Shown: positions 45,290-54,214, counted from the first letter of the stretch. The stretch is 64,000 bases of DNA from Bog-159 sp035499555 (GCA_035499555.1 DATJYO010000047.1:1-64000), one strand, 5' to 3'. Translations and numbers: made by a program. Notes: a model not told the origin generated them from the letters alone.

Positions 45290-46699
45290 CTACACGTCGT
45301 AGTACAGCGCGAACTCGTACGGATGCGGGCGCAACCGCACGGCGTCGGCTTCGTTCTTGCGCTTGTAGTCGATGAAGGTTTCGATCAGTTCCTCGGTGAA
45401 CACGTCGCCCTTCATCATGAAGCCGTGATCGTCTTCGAGACAGCTCAAGGCCTCTTCGAGCGACGCCGGCATGGAGGGAACGTTGCGCATCTCTTCGGGC
45501 GAGAGATCGTAGATGTCCTTATCCAGCGGTTCGCCCGGGTCGATCTTGTTGGCCACGCCGTCCAGGCCGGCCATGAGCATCGCGGCGAATGCCAGGTAGG
45601 GGTTGGCAGCCGGATCGGGCGGGCGGAACTCCACGCGCTTGGCCTTCGGGCTGGCTGAGTACATCGGAATGCGGCAGGCCGCCGAACGGTTGCGGCGCGA
45701 GTAGGCCAGGTTGACGGGAGCCTCGTATCCGGGCACCAGCCGCTTGTAGCTGTTGGTGGTCGGCGCGATGATCGCCGAAAGCGCGCGCGCGTGCTTCAGC
45801 AGGCCGCCGATGTACCACAGGCCCAACTGGCTGAATCCCGCGTAACAGTCGCCGGCGAACAGCGGCTTGCCTTCCTTCCAGATGCTCTGGTGCGTGTGCA
45901 TGCCGCTGCCGTTGTCCGCGAACAGCGGCTTGGGCATGAAGGTGACGGTCTTGCCGTACTGGTTCGCCACGTTGCGGATGATGTACTTGTACAACATCAT
46001 GTTGTCCGCCGACTTCACCAGCGTGTCGAAGCGCTGATCGATCTCGCATTGGCCGCCGGTGGCGACTTCGTGGTGATGGCACTCGATGCGCAGGCCGCAC
46101 TTGAGCATGGTCTGCACCATCTCGCTCCGCAGGTCCTGGTAATGATCGGTGGGCGGCACCGGGAAGTAGCCTTCCTTGTAGCGCGGCCGGTAGCCCAGGT
46201 TGTCCTTCTCCCGGCCCGAGTTCCAGCGGCCCTCTTCGGCATCGATGAAATAGAAGCCGGAATGCTGATTCTGGTCGAAGCGGATGTTGTCGAAGATGAA
46301 GAACTCGGCTTCGGCGCCGAAATAGGCGGTGTCGCCGACCCCGCTGTTCTTCAGAAACATCTCGGCCTTCTTGGCGATCCACCGCGGATCGCGCTCGTAG
46401 TGCTGCTTGGTGATCGGGTCGATGACGTCGCCGTACATCACCAGGGTGGGGGTTTCGGCGAAGGGATCCATGAACGCCGTCGAGGGATCCGGAATCAGCA
46501 GCATGTCGCTTTCGTGGATGGCGGCCCAGCCGCGAATGCTGGAGCCGTCCATGCCGAAGCCATCTTCGAAACTGCTCTCGTCCAGCTCGCTGATAGGGTA
46601 GGAAACGTGGTGCTGCAGGCTCGGAATGTCGGTGAATCTGAGATCCAACTGCCTGGCTTCATTATTCTTTGCGTAATCCAATACTTCTTGCGGATTCAT
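45290..46699 (-). CDS. glnA: Glutamine synthetase type I
   Basis: 469-aa GSI enzyme forming glutamine from glutamate, ammonia and ATP. Signatures: FEDGFGMDGSSIRGW, the metal/ATP region KPLFADNGSGMHTHQSIWK, SYKRLVPGYEAPVNLAYSRRNRSA and EFRPPDPAANPYLAF (cited in part). DKDIYDLSPEE near residue 400 contains the Tyr adenylylated by GlnE in the beta subtype. GGAGGA precedes the ATG and a good promoter lies upstream. MOSC gene follows. Confidence 0.97.
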   Translation of the reverse strand: MNPQEVLDYAKNNEARQLDLRFTDIPSLQHHVSYPISELDESSFEDGFGMDGSSIRGWAAIHESDMLLIPDPSTAFMDPFAETPTLVMYGDVIDPITKQHYERDPRWIAKKAEMFLKNSGVGDTAYFGAEAEFFIFDNIRFDQNQHSGFYFIDAEEGRWNSGREKDNLGYRPRYKEGYFPVPPTDHYQDLRSEMVQTMLKCGLRIECHHHEVATGGQCEIDQRFDTLVKSADNMMLYKYIIRNVANQYGKTVTFMPKPLFADNGSGMHTHQSIWKEGKPLFAGDCYAGFSQLGLWYIGGLLKHARALSAIIAPTTNSYKRLVPGYEAPVNLAYSRRNRSAACRIPMYSASPKAKRVEFRPPDPAANPYLAFAAMLMAGLDGVANKIDPGEPLDKDIYDLSPEEMRNVPSMPASLEEALSCLEDDHGFMMKGDVFTEELIETFIDYKRKNEADAVRLRPHPYEFALYYDV

Positions 46700-46758
46700 C
46701 CGTCCTCCAATGGGGGGTTTATTGCGTGGGAATGGCTTAAGCTGCGCAGATGGAGTTT

Positions 46759-46787
46759 AGCATAGCGAACGGCATGGCACCGGTCAA
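46759..46787 (-). promoter_or_regulatory. Sigma-70-type promoter of glnA
   Basis: On the minus strand TTGACC (46787-46782) and TATGCT (46764-46759) are spaced by exactly 17 bp, the best promoter match in the window, about 60 bp before the glnA ATG. No sigma-54 element (GG-N10-GC with TGC) was noticed. Confidence 0.65.
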
Positions 46788-46888
46788 GCGCTCCGGGAGG
46801 CACACCCGGCCGGCGGCCGGCGCCGAAACTCCCCCGGCCCGGATGACGTCTGTTATGCTGTCAATCGAGACGTCCGGGAAAGAACAGT

Positions 46889-49800
46889 ATGGGCCTTCGA
46901 TGTCTTTTACTTATTCTTTTACTGGGAAGCTTGCTGGTCGCCCCCCTGGCGGCGAATGACCCTACCGGCACCATCACGGGTACGGTCACTGATGTGAGTG
47001 GCGGCGTGATTCCCAAGGTCAAAGTGACGGTCACCAGCGAAGCCACCAACGCGGCGCGCGACGCGGAGACCAACGATGACGGCGATTTCACCGTCCCGCT
47101 CCTGCCGCCCGGCTCCTACCGCGTGGCTGTCGAAAAGCAAGGATTCCGGCGCGCTTTCGCCAGCCAGGTGCGGCTCGACGTGGACCAGACGGCGCGCGTC
47201 GATTTCGTGCTGCAGGTGGGCATGTTGACCGAAGAGGTCAAAGTCACTGACACGCCTCCCATCGTGCAGACGGATACCTCCACGCTGGGGCAGGTGATCG
47301 ACGGCCGGCTGGTCCACGACCTGCCGCTTAACGAGCGCAATTTTCTGGCGTTCTCGCTGCTGGCCCCGGGGAGTCAGTTGCCCGTCGAGGGATCGCAGAA
47401 CTCCACCCAGGGCGGGTCGGTCAGCGTCAACGGCGCGCGCGAACAGTCGAATAACTTCCTCCTGGAGGGCGTGGATAACAACGATCCGTACATCAACCAA
47501 TATGTCGCCCTGCCTTCCATCGATGCGATCCAGGAGTTCAAAGTGCAGTCGAGTGACTACTCGGCGGAGTTCGGGCGCAGCGGCGGCGCGCAGGTCAACG
47601 TCATCCTCAAGAGCGGATCCAACGAGTTTCACGGCGGCCTGTTCGAGTTCCTGCGCAACCGCAATATGGACGCCAAGAACTACTTCGATCTTCCCTACTG
47701 CGCGGCGCAGTCCCTGCCGGGCACCTGCGGACCGATTCCCGCCCTGGATCGCGATCAGTTCGGCGCCATCTTCGGCGGGCCGATTCGCAAGGATAAGACT
47801 TTCTTCTTCGTGTCCTACGAAGGCTTGCATCTGCGCCAGGCCACGACGCGCGGGGCCACGGTCCCTTCGCAACTGGAGCACCAGGGGATCGGCGAGTTAC
47901 TGACGGGCGTGGGAATCCCGATCAATCCCGCCGGGCAAGCCATTCTGGATCTATACCCGGCCGCCAACGTGGGATCCAACCTGAAAACATCCAACACCTT
48001 CGTCTCCGCGCCCGTGATCCGCAACACCGAGCACCTGGGACTGATCAAGATCGATCATCATGCGGGACCGTTCAATAGCTTCTCCGCGCATTGGTCGATT
48101 TTTGACGAGAACCGCTTCAATCCGTTCGACCCCGTCAATTCCTTCACCAACCTGCCCGGGTACGGCAGTTTCACGCTGAACGACGGCCAGAACGGCGGGC
48201 TGTCCTGGACGCACATCTTCACTTCCTCCGCCGTCAACGAACTCAGCCTGGGTTATAACCGCATGCGGGCGGGCGCCTTCCAGCAAAGCTACGGAACCAA
48301 TGTCAGCTCCCAGCTCGGATTCCCGGATATTCTGACCCGCTCCGTGGACCTGGGTTATCCGGAGGTCAACATACTCGGCTTCGACGGTATCGGCGAACCT
48401 TTGAATTATCCGCAAGACCGCCACGATACTACCGTGCACTTATCCGATAACTTATCCATCGTGACCGGCCGCAACCAATTCAAGTTCGGGGCGGACATCC
48501 GCGACATACAGATCGATAACTATCTGGATTTCGTGGCGCGCGGCGACTGGTTCTTCGAGGCCGGCGCGGAAGCGGGCATGGCCGCCACGCCGCTGGAGGC
48601 CCTGGCGCAGACCGTCGCCGGCATCCCGGACTACGCGGTGGCGGTGCAGGGCGACACCTCCAACACCGTGCGCAGCATAGGGATGAATTACTACATCCAG
48701 GACGACATCCACGTGGTGCCGCGCCTGCTCCTGAACGTCGGCTTGCGCTACGAGTACAACCAGCCTCCGGTGGAGGACCACAATCGCTTCAGCGTCCCGG
48801 ACTTGAGCGCCGCTTCGGTCACCTGCACGCCGGTTCCGGATTGCCAGTTCATCCGGGCCGGAACCAACGGCGTTCCGCGCGCGACCTATACTCCGACGCT
48901 TACCGATTTCGCGCCGCGTATCGGTGTCGCCTGGCGTCCCATGCGCACCGAGCGATGGGTGGTGCGCTCGGCCTACGGCATCTTCTACGATGCCAGTATC
49001 TTCAACATCAACGTATTCCCGCGGTTCAATCCGCCCTTTTACGATCTGTTCTACTTTGCCAACAGCGGTTCGAATACCATCCAGGACATTCTGAACCAGC
49101 CGGCCACCGCCATCGTCGAGCCCAACATGATCGCGCGCAACTTTCGCGACGGCTACATGCAGCAGTGGAACGTGGACCTGCAGTATGAGATGAAGCCTTA
49201 CTGGATGCTGGATGTGGCCTATGTCGGATCCAAAGGCACGCACTTATCCGACGTACGGGATTTGAATCAAACCAATCCGGCCACCAATCTGGCGCCGTTT
49301 CCCCAGTTCTCCTCCATCTTATTTGTGGAGTCGGGCGCATCCAGTTCCTATCACTCACTCCAGGTCCGGTCGGAGCGGCGGGTGGCGCAGGGACTGACGT
49401 TCCTGGCGGCATACACATTTTCCAAATCCATCGACGATGTCTCGGCGGTATTCGGCGGCAGCGTGGGATCGGGCCTGCCGCAGAATTCCCAGGCCCTCCA
49501 GGCCGACCGCGGGCTCTCCGATTTCAACGCCAAGCATCGCCTGGTAGCCAGCTCCGTGTACGATCTGCCCTTCGGCCGCAAATGGCTCACGCAGTCGGGA
49601 TGGCGGCGGAGCCTGCTGGGCGATTGGCAGGCCGCCGGCATCCTGACCGTACAGACCGGATCGCCTTTCACGGTTAACTTGCCGGCATCGCAGTCCGGGT
49701 CGGCCATTGCGGCGTTTGGCAACCCTTACCGTCCGGATCTGATTGCGAATCCCTACCTGCCCGGCCCGGTGATGGCCAATCCCAACGCGGCTTGTCACAC

Positions 49801-50155
49801 CACCATCTCGCACGGCGGGATGGCGGCGGACGCCGTCAATCAGCCGTCAAGCTGGTTCAATACCTGCGCCTTCATAGCGCCGCCCGCCGGACAGTTCGGC
49901 AATGCCGGCCGTAATATCATGACCGGTCCGGGATTGTCCAACCTGGATCTTTCGATGTACAAGAACATCCGGCTGGGCAAGGAGGCGCGCCGGCTGCAAC
50001 TGCGCGGCGAGGTCTTCAACCTGTTCAACCATCCGAACTTCGATATCCCCAATCACACGTTTGAAGATCCGAACTTCGGACAGATTCTTTCGGCCAACGC
50101 GTACGGCAATCGGCCCCCCCGGCAGATCCAGGTGGGGGTCAAGTATATGTTCTGA
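46889..50155 (+). CDS. Oar-like TonB-dependent receptor with carboxypeptidase-regulatory domain
   Basis: 1088-aa outer-membrane protein typical of Acidobacteriota. After a signal peptide (about 1-23) comes a CarboxypepD_reg-like beta-sandwich (GTITGTVTDVSGGVIPKVKVTV to GSYRVAVEKQGF, cited in part), then a plug (SVNGAREQSNNFLLEGVDNND; FGRSGGAQVNVILKSGSNEFHG) and a large barrel ending VGVKYMF with the terminal Phe of outer-membrane proteins. Such receptors are thought to bind glycans or peptides. The neighbouring dipeptidase on the opposite strand hints at peptide use, by inference. Confidence 0.92.
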   Translation: MGLRCLLLILLLGSLLVAPLAANDPTGTITGTVTDVSGGVIPKVKVTVTSEATNAARDAETNDDGDFTVPLLPPGSYRVAVEKQGFRRAFASQVRLDVDQTARVDFVLQVGMLTEEVKVTDTPPIVQTDTSTLGQVIDGRLVHDLPLNERNFLAFSLLAPGSQLPVEGSQNSTQGGSVSVNGAREQSNNFLLEGVDNNDPYINQYVALPSIDAIQEFKVQSSDYSAEFGRSGGAQVNVILKSGSNEFHGGLFEFLRNRNMDAKNYFDLPYCAAQSLPGTCGPIPALDRDQFGAIFGGPIRKDKTFFFVSYEGLHLRQATTRGATVPSQLEHQGIGELLTGVGIPINPAGQAILDLYPAANVGSNLKTSNTFVSAPVIRNTEHLGLIKIDHHAGPFNSFSAHWSIFDENRFNPFDPVNSFTNLPGYGSFTLNDGQNGGLSWTHIFTSSAVNELSLGYNRMRAGAFQQSYGTNVSSQLGFPDILTRSVDLGYPEVNILGFDGIGEPLNYPQDRHDTTVHLSDNLSIVTGRNQFKFGADIRDIQIDNYLDFVARGDWFFEAGAEAGMAATPLEALAQTVAGIPDYAVAVQGDTSNTVRSIGMNYYIQDDIHVVPRLLLNVGLRYEYNQPPVEDHNRFSVPDLSAASVTCTPVPDCQFIRAGTNGVPRATYTPTLTDFAPRIGVAWRPMRTERWVVRSAYGIFYDASIFNINVFPRFNPPFYDLFYFANSGSNTIQDILNQPATAIVEPNMIARNFRDGYMQQWNVDLQYEMKPYWMLDVAYVGSKGTHLSDVRDLNQTNPATNLAPFPQFSSILFVESGASSSYHSLQVRSERRVAQGLTFLAAYTFSKSIDDVSAVFGGSVGSGLPQNSQALQADRGLSDFNAKHRLVASSVYDLPFGRKWLTQSGWRRSLLGDWQAAGILTVQTGSPFTVNLPASQSGSAIAAFGNPYRPDLIANPYLPGPVMANPNAACHTTISHGGMAADAVNQPSSWFNTCAFIAPPAGQFGNAGRNIMTGPGLSNLDLSMYKNIRLGKEARRLQLRGEVFNLFNHPNFDIPNHTFEDPNFGQILSANAYGNRPPRQIQVGVKYMF

Positions 50156-50160
50156 GCGGG

Positions 50161-51537
50161 CTAGGCCTGGGCCGCGCCGTACTGCTCGAAGAAGTGGGCC
50201 ACCGTCTTGATGCCCTGGTAGTAATTCTCCAGGCAGTACTTCTCGTTGGGCGAATGCAGGCCGTCGTCCGGCAGGCCGAAGCCCATCATCACGGTGGGAA
50301 TGCCCAGGTGATTGGCGAAGTCGCCCACGATCGGAATCGAGCCGCCGGAGCGAATGAAGACAGTTTTCTTGCCCAGCACATCGCCGAAAGCTTTGGCGGC
50401 CACATGAATCGCGGGATGATCCGGATTGACCACCAGGCCGGGACTGGCGCTCAACACTCGTAACTCGAACTGGATGCCTTTGGGTGTATGGGCGGCGATA
50501 AACTCCCGGAACGACGCCACAATCTTATCCGGATTCTGATTCGGCACCAGGCGGAAGCTGATCTTGGCCGTGGCTTTGGCCGGGATCACGGTCTTCGCGC
50601 CGGCGCCCGTGAAGCCGCCCGCGATGCCGTGTACTTCGAAGGTGGGACGGGCCCAGATGCGCTCCAGCACGGTTTTGCGCTCGCCGGTCAGCGTGCTGGC
50701 CCCGACTTCGTTCTTGAGGAACTCCTCTTCGCTGAACGGCAGCCGCTTCCAGCTTCTCTTTTCCGCCGGCGCGGGCGGCAGCACGTCGTCGTAAACGCCA
50801 GGAACCTGGATGACGCCATTGGCGTTCTTCACCTTGGACAGCAACTCCACCAGCCCGAACACAGGGTTCGGTGAAGCGCCGCCGTATAGGCCCGAGTGCA
50901 GGTCGCGGCTGGGACCGGTGGCTTCCAACTCCATGTAAACCAGCCCGCGCAGCCCGATGCACAAGGTGGGTATGCCGGCGGCGAAAAGCTCGGTGTCGGA
51001 GACCAGCGCCACATCCGCCTTCAGCTTCTCCGGATTCTCGGCTACGTACTGGGCAATAGACTCGCCCCCCACTTCCTCTTCGCCCTCCACCAGGAACTTC
51101 AGGTTCAGCGGCAGCGTCCCACTCGCCGCGCGCAGCGCTTCGATGGCTTTCAGGTGGCTGTACATCTGGCCCTTGTCGTCCGCCGTACCGCGCCCGTAGA
51201 TGTTGCCGTTGCGCACGGTCGGTTCGAACGGCGGACTTTCCCACAGTTCCAGGGGATCGGCGGGCTGCACATCGTAGTGGCCGTAGCACAGCACGGTGGG
51301 CTTGCCGGGAGCGTGCATCCAGTCGGCGTAGACCAGCGGATGCTTGTCCGTCTGGATCACCTCCACATTCTCCATCCCGACGTGGCGCAGGCCGTCGGCC
51401 ACGAACTGCGCCGCGCGGTCGATATCGCCGCGATGCTCGGGCAGCGTGCTGATGCTGGGAATGCGCAGGAACGTCTTCAGTTCTTCCAGAAGGCGCTCGC
51501 GATTCTGTTCCACAAACGTATCGGTAGTAGTAGACAT
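50161..51537 (-). CDS. M20-family dipeptidase
   Basis: 458-aa metallopeptidase of the CNDP/PepV-like M20 group. Metal ligands: His and Asp in LCYGHYDVQPAD, Asp in YGRGTADDKGQ, Glu-Glu in VEGEEEVGG with the catalytic base, and His near the end in DDGLHSPNEKY. Cleaves dipeptides. The ATG at 51537 has GGAG 7 nt before it; the longer in-frame start lacks a site. Convergent with the TonB receptor. Confidence 0.93.
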   Translation of the reverse strand: MSTTTDTFVEQNRERLLEELKTFLRIPSISTLPEHRGDIDRAAQFVADGLRHVGMENVEVIQTDKHPLVYADWMHAPGKPTVLCYGHYDVQPADPLELWESPPFEPTVRNGNIYGRGTADDKGQMYSHLKAIEALRAASGTLPLNLKFLVEGEEEVGGESIAQYVAENPEKLKADVALVSDTELFAAGIPTLCIGLRGLVYMELEATGPSRDLHSGLYGGASPNPVFGLVELLSKVKNANGVIQVPGVYDDVLPPAPAEKRSWKRLPFSEEEFLKNEVGASTLTGERKTVLERIWARPTFEVHGIAGGFTGAGAKTVIPAKATAKISFRLVPNQNPDKIVASFREFIAAHTPKGIQFELRVLSASPGLVVNPDHPAIHVAAKAFGDVLGKKTVFIRSGGSIPIVGDFANHLGIPTVMMGFGLPDDGLHSPNEKYCLENYYQGIKTVAHFFEQYGAAQA

Positions 51538-51625
51538 GATTTCTCCGTAATGGTGAACCACCATTATAGAACCGGGCATATTTCGGCAACCGGTGGCACG
51601 AGGTGCGAGCGGGCGGAGCGGCGGG

Positions 51626-51692
51626 CTGAATGTTTAACCAACACAACCCGGGATCATTGCCGCCGCGGTAGTGGGGGAAGGTTGTGTGGTTC
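51626..51692. repeat. Left repeat unit of the small-gene island
   Basis: Holds two arms. The left arm (51626-51648) ends TTTAACCAACACAACC, which recurs exactly in direct orientation at 53141-53156, with a matching CTGAAT a few bases before it. The right arm (about 51667-51691) contains GGTAGTGGG and GGTTGTGTGGTT and is an imperfect inverted copy of the 53143-53170 sequence. The two arms together also form an imperfect palindrome. Function unknown; it may be an end of a non-autonomous mobile element or an attachment site. Confidence 0.65.
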
Positions 51693-51694
51693 GC

Positions 51695-51871
51695 TCATGA
51701 CTTGTCGCGCCGGTCTTGGAGGATCTCCAGGATTTTGTGGAGGTCCTCGCTTATCTGGACGGTGCGCTTAAAGTGTTTGTAGAGATGGTCCAATACGTTT
51801 AGGCCAAGAAGAACACAGACCACCACGGAACCCACCCTGATTGCGTAACGGATGAATGATTCAGGCACCAC
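51695..51871 (-). CDS. Small membrane protein of unknown family (58 aa)
   Basis: Unrecognised 58-aa reading frame. A hydrophobic helix (VGSVVVCVLLGLNVL) follows an amphipathic start and precedes a charged helix ending QDRRDKS. The GTG start lies 3 bp after the stop of the upstream small gene, so the two look like a bicistron. Base composition is lower in GC than the neighbours. It is inside the repeat-bracketed island. Confidence 0.42.
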   Translation of the reverse strand: MVPESFIRYAIRVGSVVVCVLLGLNVLDHLYKHFKRTVQISEDLHKILEILQDRRDKS

Positions 51872-51874
51872 GCC

Positions 51875-52054
51875 TTATTCCAAAGTGGTCTCCAGGTAGT
51901 CTAGATACTTCTTGAGGCTGGTGACGAACTCCTTACGGAGGCCAGCGTCGAAGCGCACCACAGCAAAGACCACGCGGTCGCCATCCTTGCCTACCGGCGT
52001 GGATATCTCCTCGGGACGCAGACGCCCGCAGTAGCGGCGGGGATCACCGATCAC
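51875..52054 (-). CDS. Small protein of unknown family (59 aa)
   Basis: Unrecognised 59-aa reading frame starting at GTG after an in-frame TAG. It reads like part of a soluble alpha/beta protein (RRYCGRLRPEEISTP, VVFAVVRFDAGLRKEF), possibly the truncated end of a longer gene. It is divergent from the 82-aa gene with only 29 bp between start codons, so at most one of the pair may have a normal promoter there. Confidence 0.38.
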   Translation of the reverse strand: MIGDPRRYCGRLRPEEISTPVGKDGDRVVFAVVRFDAGLRKEFVTSLKKYLDYLETTLE

Positions 52055-52083
52055 GTTTGGAGTCTGAGAGAATTGCTATCGGC

Positions 52084-52332
52084 ATGAACACTACTTCGCT
52101 TCCCGATTTACTTGTGAACGTCTGCGCCGTCCTGCGGACGCATGAGATGCTGATTTTCGAGCTTGACGCTTCGGCGGCTGCTCTGGCTCAGTTGCTAAAG
52201 GAGAATCCGCAGTTGGATAAACGCTTCCGCCAACTGAAGGATTCAAAAGCTGCCGAACTGTCTCAAGGTAACGCTGACCAACTTCGATTGATTGACCGTA
52301 TAGCCGAACAATTCCGTCGTGGCTCTTATTAG
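52084..52332 (+). CDS. Hypothetical protein (82 aa)
   Basis: Unrecognised 82-aa protein, mainly helical, with a heptad-like pattern (MLIFELDASAAALAQLLKEN) and acidic/basic residues; no membrane segment. The ATG at 52084 is preferred over an upstream ATG nine codons earlier because the extra residues look non-conserved, though neither has a good ribosome-binding site. A terminator follows 59 bp after the stop. Part of the repeat-bracketed island. Confidence 0.5.
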   Translation: MNTTSLPDLLVNVCAVLRTHEMLIFELDASAAALAQLLKENPQLDKRFRQLKDSKAAELSQGNADQLRLIDRIAEQFRRGSY

Positions 52333-52390
52333 CGGCACGCATTCAGGCACACTCCGATCTGCTAAACTGTAAGTGCGCCTGAAGTTGTAT

Positions 52391-52415
52391 AGCCCCGGTT
52401 CCAGCCGGGGCTTTT
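52391..52415 (+). terminator. Intrinsic terminator
   Basis: GCCCCGG (392-398 of this kilobase) pairs with CCGGGGC with a 6-nt loop, followed by TTTT. It ends the transcript of the 82-aa gene and sits ahead of the 99-aa gene. Confidence 0.75.
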
Positions 52416-52448
52416 GCTTTATGGTAGCATCTCCCGTAAACACGGGGC

Positions 52449-52748
52449 ATGCCCATGACCAAAGCTGAACGGGAATCGAAGATTCGCCATATCCATCAGT
52501 GCTTGAATATCGCCGAGCGAGATTATCCCGAAGCCACTTCGCGGGAACTCCAATCGGCCATCGAAGACTTGGAGGACGTATACCTGGATCTGCTGGTGTC
52601 TGCCATCTGGAAACGCATAGACCGCTCCCTTGGGGCCGTTTTGTATACCATTTTAGCCGTCTTTGCGGCGATGGTTTTCCTTAGTTTGGCGGGCGGCCTA
52701 GCGCTATACGTTTGGGATTTCATCAAGTGGGTGTGGCACGTTCTTTAA
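52449..52748 (+). CDS. Hypothetical membrane protein (99 aa)
   Basis: Unrecognised 99-aa protein. The first 60 residues are charged and helical; a hydrophobic segment (VLYTILAVFAAMVFLSLAGG) and a shorter one (LALYVWDFIKWVWHVL) make one or two membrane helices. An ATG two codons later is an alternative start. It follows the terminator by about 35 bp and so needs its own promoter. Within the repeat-bracketed island; lower GC than the flanking genes. Confidence 0.5.
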   Translation: MPMTKAERESKIRHIHQCLNIAERDYPEATSRELQSAIEDLEDVYLDLLVSAIWKRIDRSLGAVLYTILAVFAAMVFLSLAGGLALYVWDFIKWVWHVL

Positions 52749-52788
52749 GTGAGTAAGTCAAGAGTTTTTCTGGGCTATTAGTTGAGGT

Positions 52789-53136
52789 ATGATCGTGTCT
52801 TGGGGCTTAAAAGACATGAGCGCCGAAGAACAAGACTACATCCTCTGGAAGCTGCAACGGCAGCGTGACGGGTCGTGGAGTGCCGTAAACGCAATGGCCG
52901 CCAAGATCCAGGATTCTGGTGCTGCCATGGCGGAGGCTTCTAAGAAACTCCGCAGCCATGATCTACTTGGGCCGGATGGCGTAAAGGCCATACACACGGC
53001 CATGGAAGCGGTCGGACAGATTCCAGACCGGCAAGCCGTGATTGACTCGCTTAAAGAGCTGAAGGCAGAATTGGAACGATGCCGCGATCTTCAAGCGCAA
53101 GTCGCCCGGTTCCACAACCCCCCAGATCCCCCCTGA
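52789..53136 (+). CDS. Hypothetical protein (115 aa)
   Basis: Unrecognised 115-aa protein, helical and charged, with no membrane segment. It begins WGLKDMSAEEQDYILWKLQ and ends with a coiled-coil-like stretch (VIDSLKELKAELERCRDLQ). An internal ATG nine codons in is possible. The coding end overlaps the start of the right repeat unit, so the terminal NPPDPP may derive from the insertion junction. Confidence 0.48.
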   Translation: MIVSWGLKDMSAEEQDYILWKLQRQRDGSWSAVNAMAAKIQDSGAAMAEASKKLRSHDLLGPDGVKAIHTAMEAVGQIPDRQAVIDSLKELKAELERCRDLQAQVARFHNPPDPP

Positions 53137-53176
53137 ATATTTTAACCAACACAACCTCGACCCACTACCACCGCCG
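53133..53176. repeat. Right repeat unit of the small-gene island
   Basis: Carries TTTAACCAACACAACC (53141-53156), identical to the left unit, then TCGACCCACTACC, whose reverse complement resembles GGTAGTGGG at 51667. Only one full arm is present here, so the two ends are not simple mirror images. It lies 40 bp before the argC ATG. Confidence 0.65.
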
Positions 53177-53189
53177 CAACGTGGTATAT

Positions 53190-53210
53190 TTATTCATAAG
53201 ACTGAATAAT
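53190..53210. promoter_or_regulatory. Possible ArgR/AhrC-type operator at argC
   Basis: ATTCAT-AAGAC-TGAAT is an inverted repeat immediately 5' of the argC ATG. The half-sites match ARG-box halves (TGAAT/ATTCA), arranged as the inner halves of two adjacent boxes; the outer halves are poor. It overlaps TATATT (53185-53190), a possible -10. No ArgR gene is in the window. Confidence 0.3.
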
Positions 53211-53215
53211 CTTCC

Positions 53216-54214
53216 ATGAGCTGGGTGGCTGCCATCGTCGGATATCGTGGGTATAGCGGCGCGGAACTCGTCCGCCTGCTCGGACGCCACCCGCACGTCA
53301 CTCCGGTTCTGCTCGATCATCGGGAGGACGCCGCCGCCCGGCCGCACGCGGGGACCCTGCGGCACGCGCCCTGCACGCCGGACGCGGTGCGCGCGGAAGG
53401 CATCTCCATCGTGTTCCTGGCTACGCCGGCGGAGATCTCCCTGGAACTGGCGCCCACCATGCTGAGCGCCGGCGCGCGCGTCATCGATCTGAGCGGCGCC
53501 TTCCGGCTGCGGACCCCGGCCGCTTACAGCGCCTGGTACAAGGATGCTCACACCCAGCCTGACTTGCTGGCGGAAGCGGCTTACGGCCTGCCCGAGTTCT
53601 GCCGCGAACGCATCCCGGCGGCCCGCCTGGTGGCCAATCCGGGCTGCTACCCGACGGCGGCCAACCTGGCGATACGGCCGCTGGTGGAGGCCGGCGTGAT
53701 CGATCGCGCGGCAGGTGTCGTGTGCGATGCCAAGTCCGGGGTCAGCGGCGCGGGGCGCAAACCGTCGCTCAAGACCAGTTTCTGCGAGGTCACCGAGAAC
53801 TTCTCGGCTTATGCGGTGCTGCATCACCGGCACGTGCCGGAAGTGCTGATGATTTCCGGGCTGGAGGAGCGCGAGTTCAGTTTCACCGCGCAGCTTGTGC
53901 CGGTGGCGCGCGGCATCCTCGAGACCATCTACTTCCGCACCGCCACGCCCGCCGGCGCAGACGACCTGCTGGCGATCTACGCCCGGCGCTACGCCGGCGA
54001 GGCCTTCATACGGCTCTATCCCGCCGGCCACCTGCCCGACCTGCACGCGGTGGCGCACACCAATTATTGCGACATCGGCGTCACGGCCGACCAGGCCACG
54101 GGGCGCGCGGTGGTGGTGAGCGCGATCGACAACCTGGTGAAGGGCGCGGCCGGGCAAGCGGTTCAGAATATGAACCTGCTGCTGGGCCGGCCCGAGGCGG
54201 AGGGGCTGCTGTGA
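53216..54214 (+). CDS. argC: N-acetyl-gamma-glutamyl-phosphate reductase
   Basis: 332-aa NADPH-dependent enzyme, the third step of arginine synthesis, reducing N-acetylglutamyl phosphate to the semialdehyde. Rossmann start AAIVGYRGYSGAELVRLL, catalytic Cys144 in NPGCYPTAANLA, and SGVSGAGRKPSLKTSF are visible. No Shine-Dalgarno precedes the ATG. First gene of argC-argB-argA, coupled by GTGA. Confidence 0.93.
   Translation: MSWVAAIVGYRGYSGAELVRLLGRHPHVTPVLLDHREDAAARPHAGTLRHAPCTPDAVRAEGISIVFLATPAEISLELAPTMLSAGARVIDLSGAFRLRTPAAYSAWYKDAHTQPDLLAEAAYGLPEFCRERIPAARLVANPGCYPTAANLAIRPLVEAGVIDRAAGVVCDAKSGVSGAGRKPSLKTSFCEVTENFSAYAVLHHRHVPEVLMISGLEEREFSFTAQLVPVARGILETIYFRTATPAGADDLLAIYARRYAGEAFIRLYPAGHLPDLHAVAHTNYCDIGVTADQATGRAVVVSAIDNLVKGAAGQAVQNMNLLLGRPEAEGLL

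Noticed and set aside
51626..51700. Integron attC site
   Set aside because: GTTTAAC fits RYYYAAC, and the unit is palindromic, but no partner GTTRRRY at the other end and no integrase or cassette array is seen.
53190..53210. Full canonical ARG box
   Set aside because: Only the two inner half-sites match; the outer halves are poor, so it is listed only as possible.
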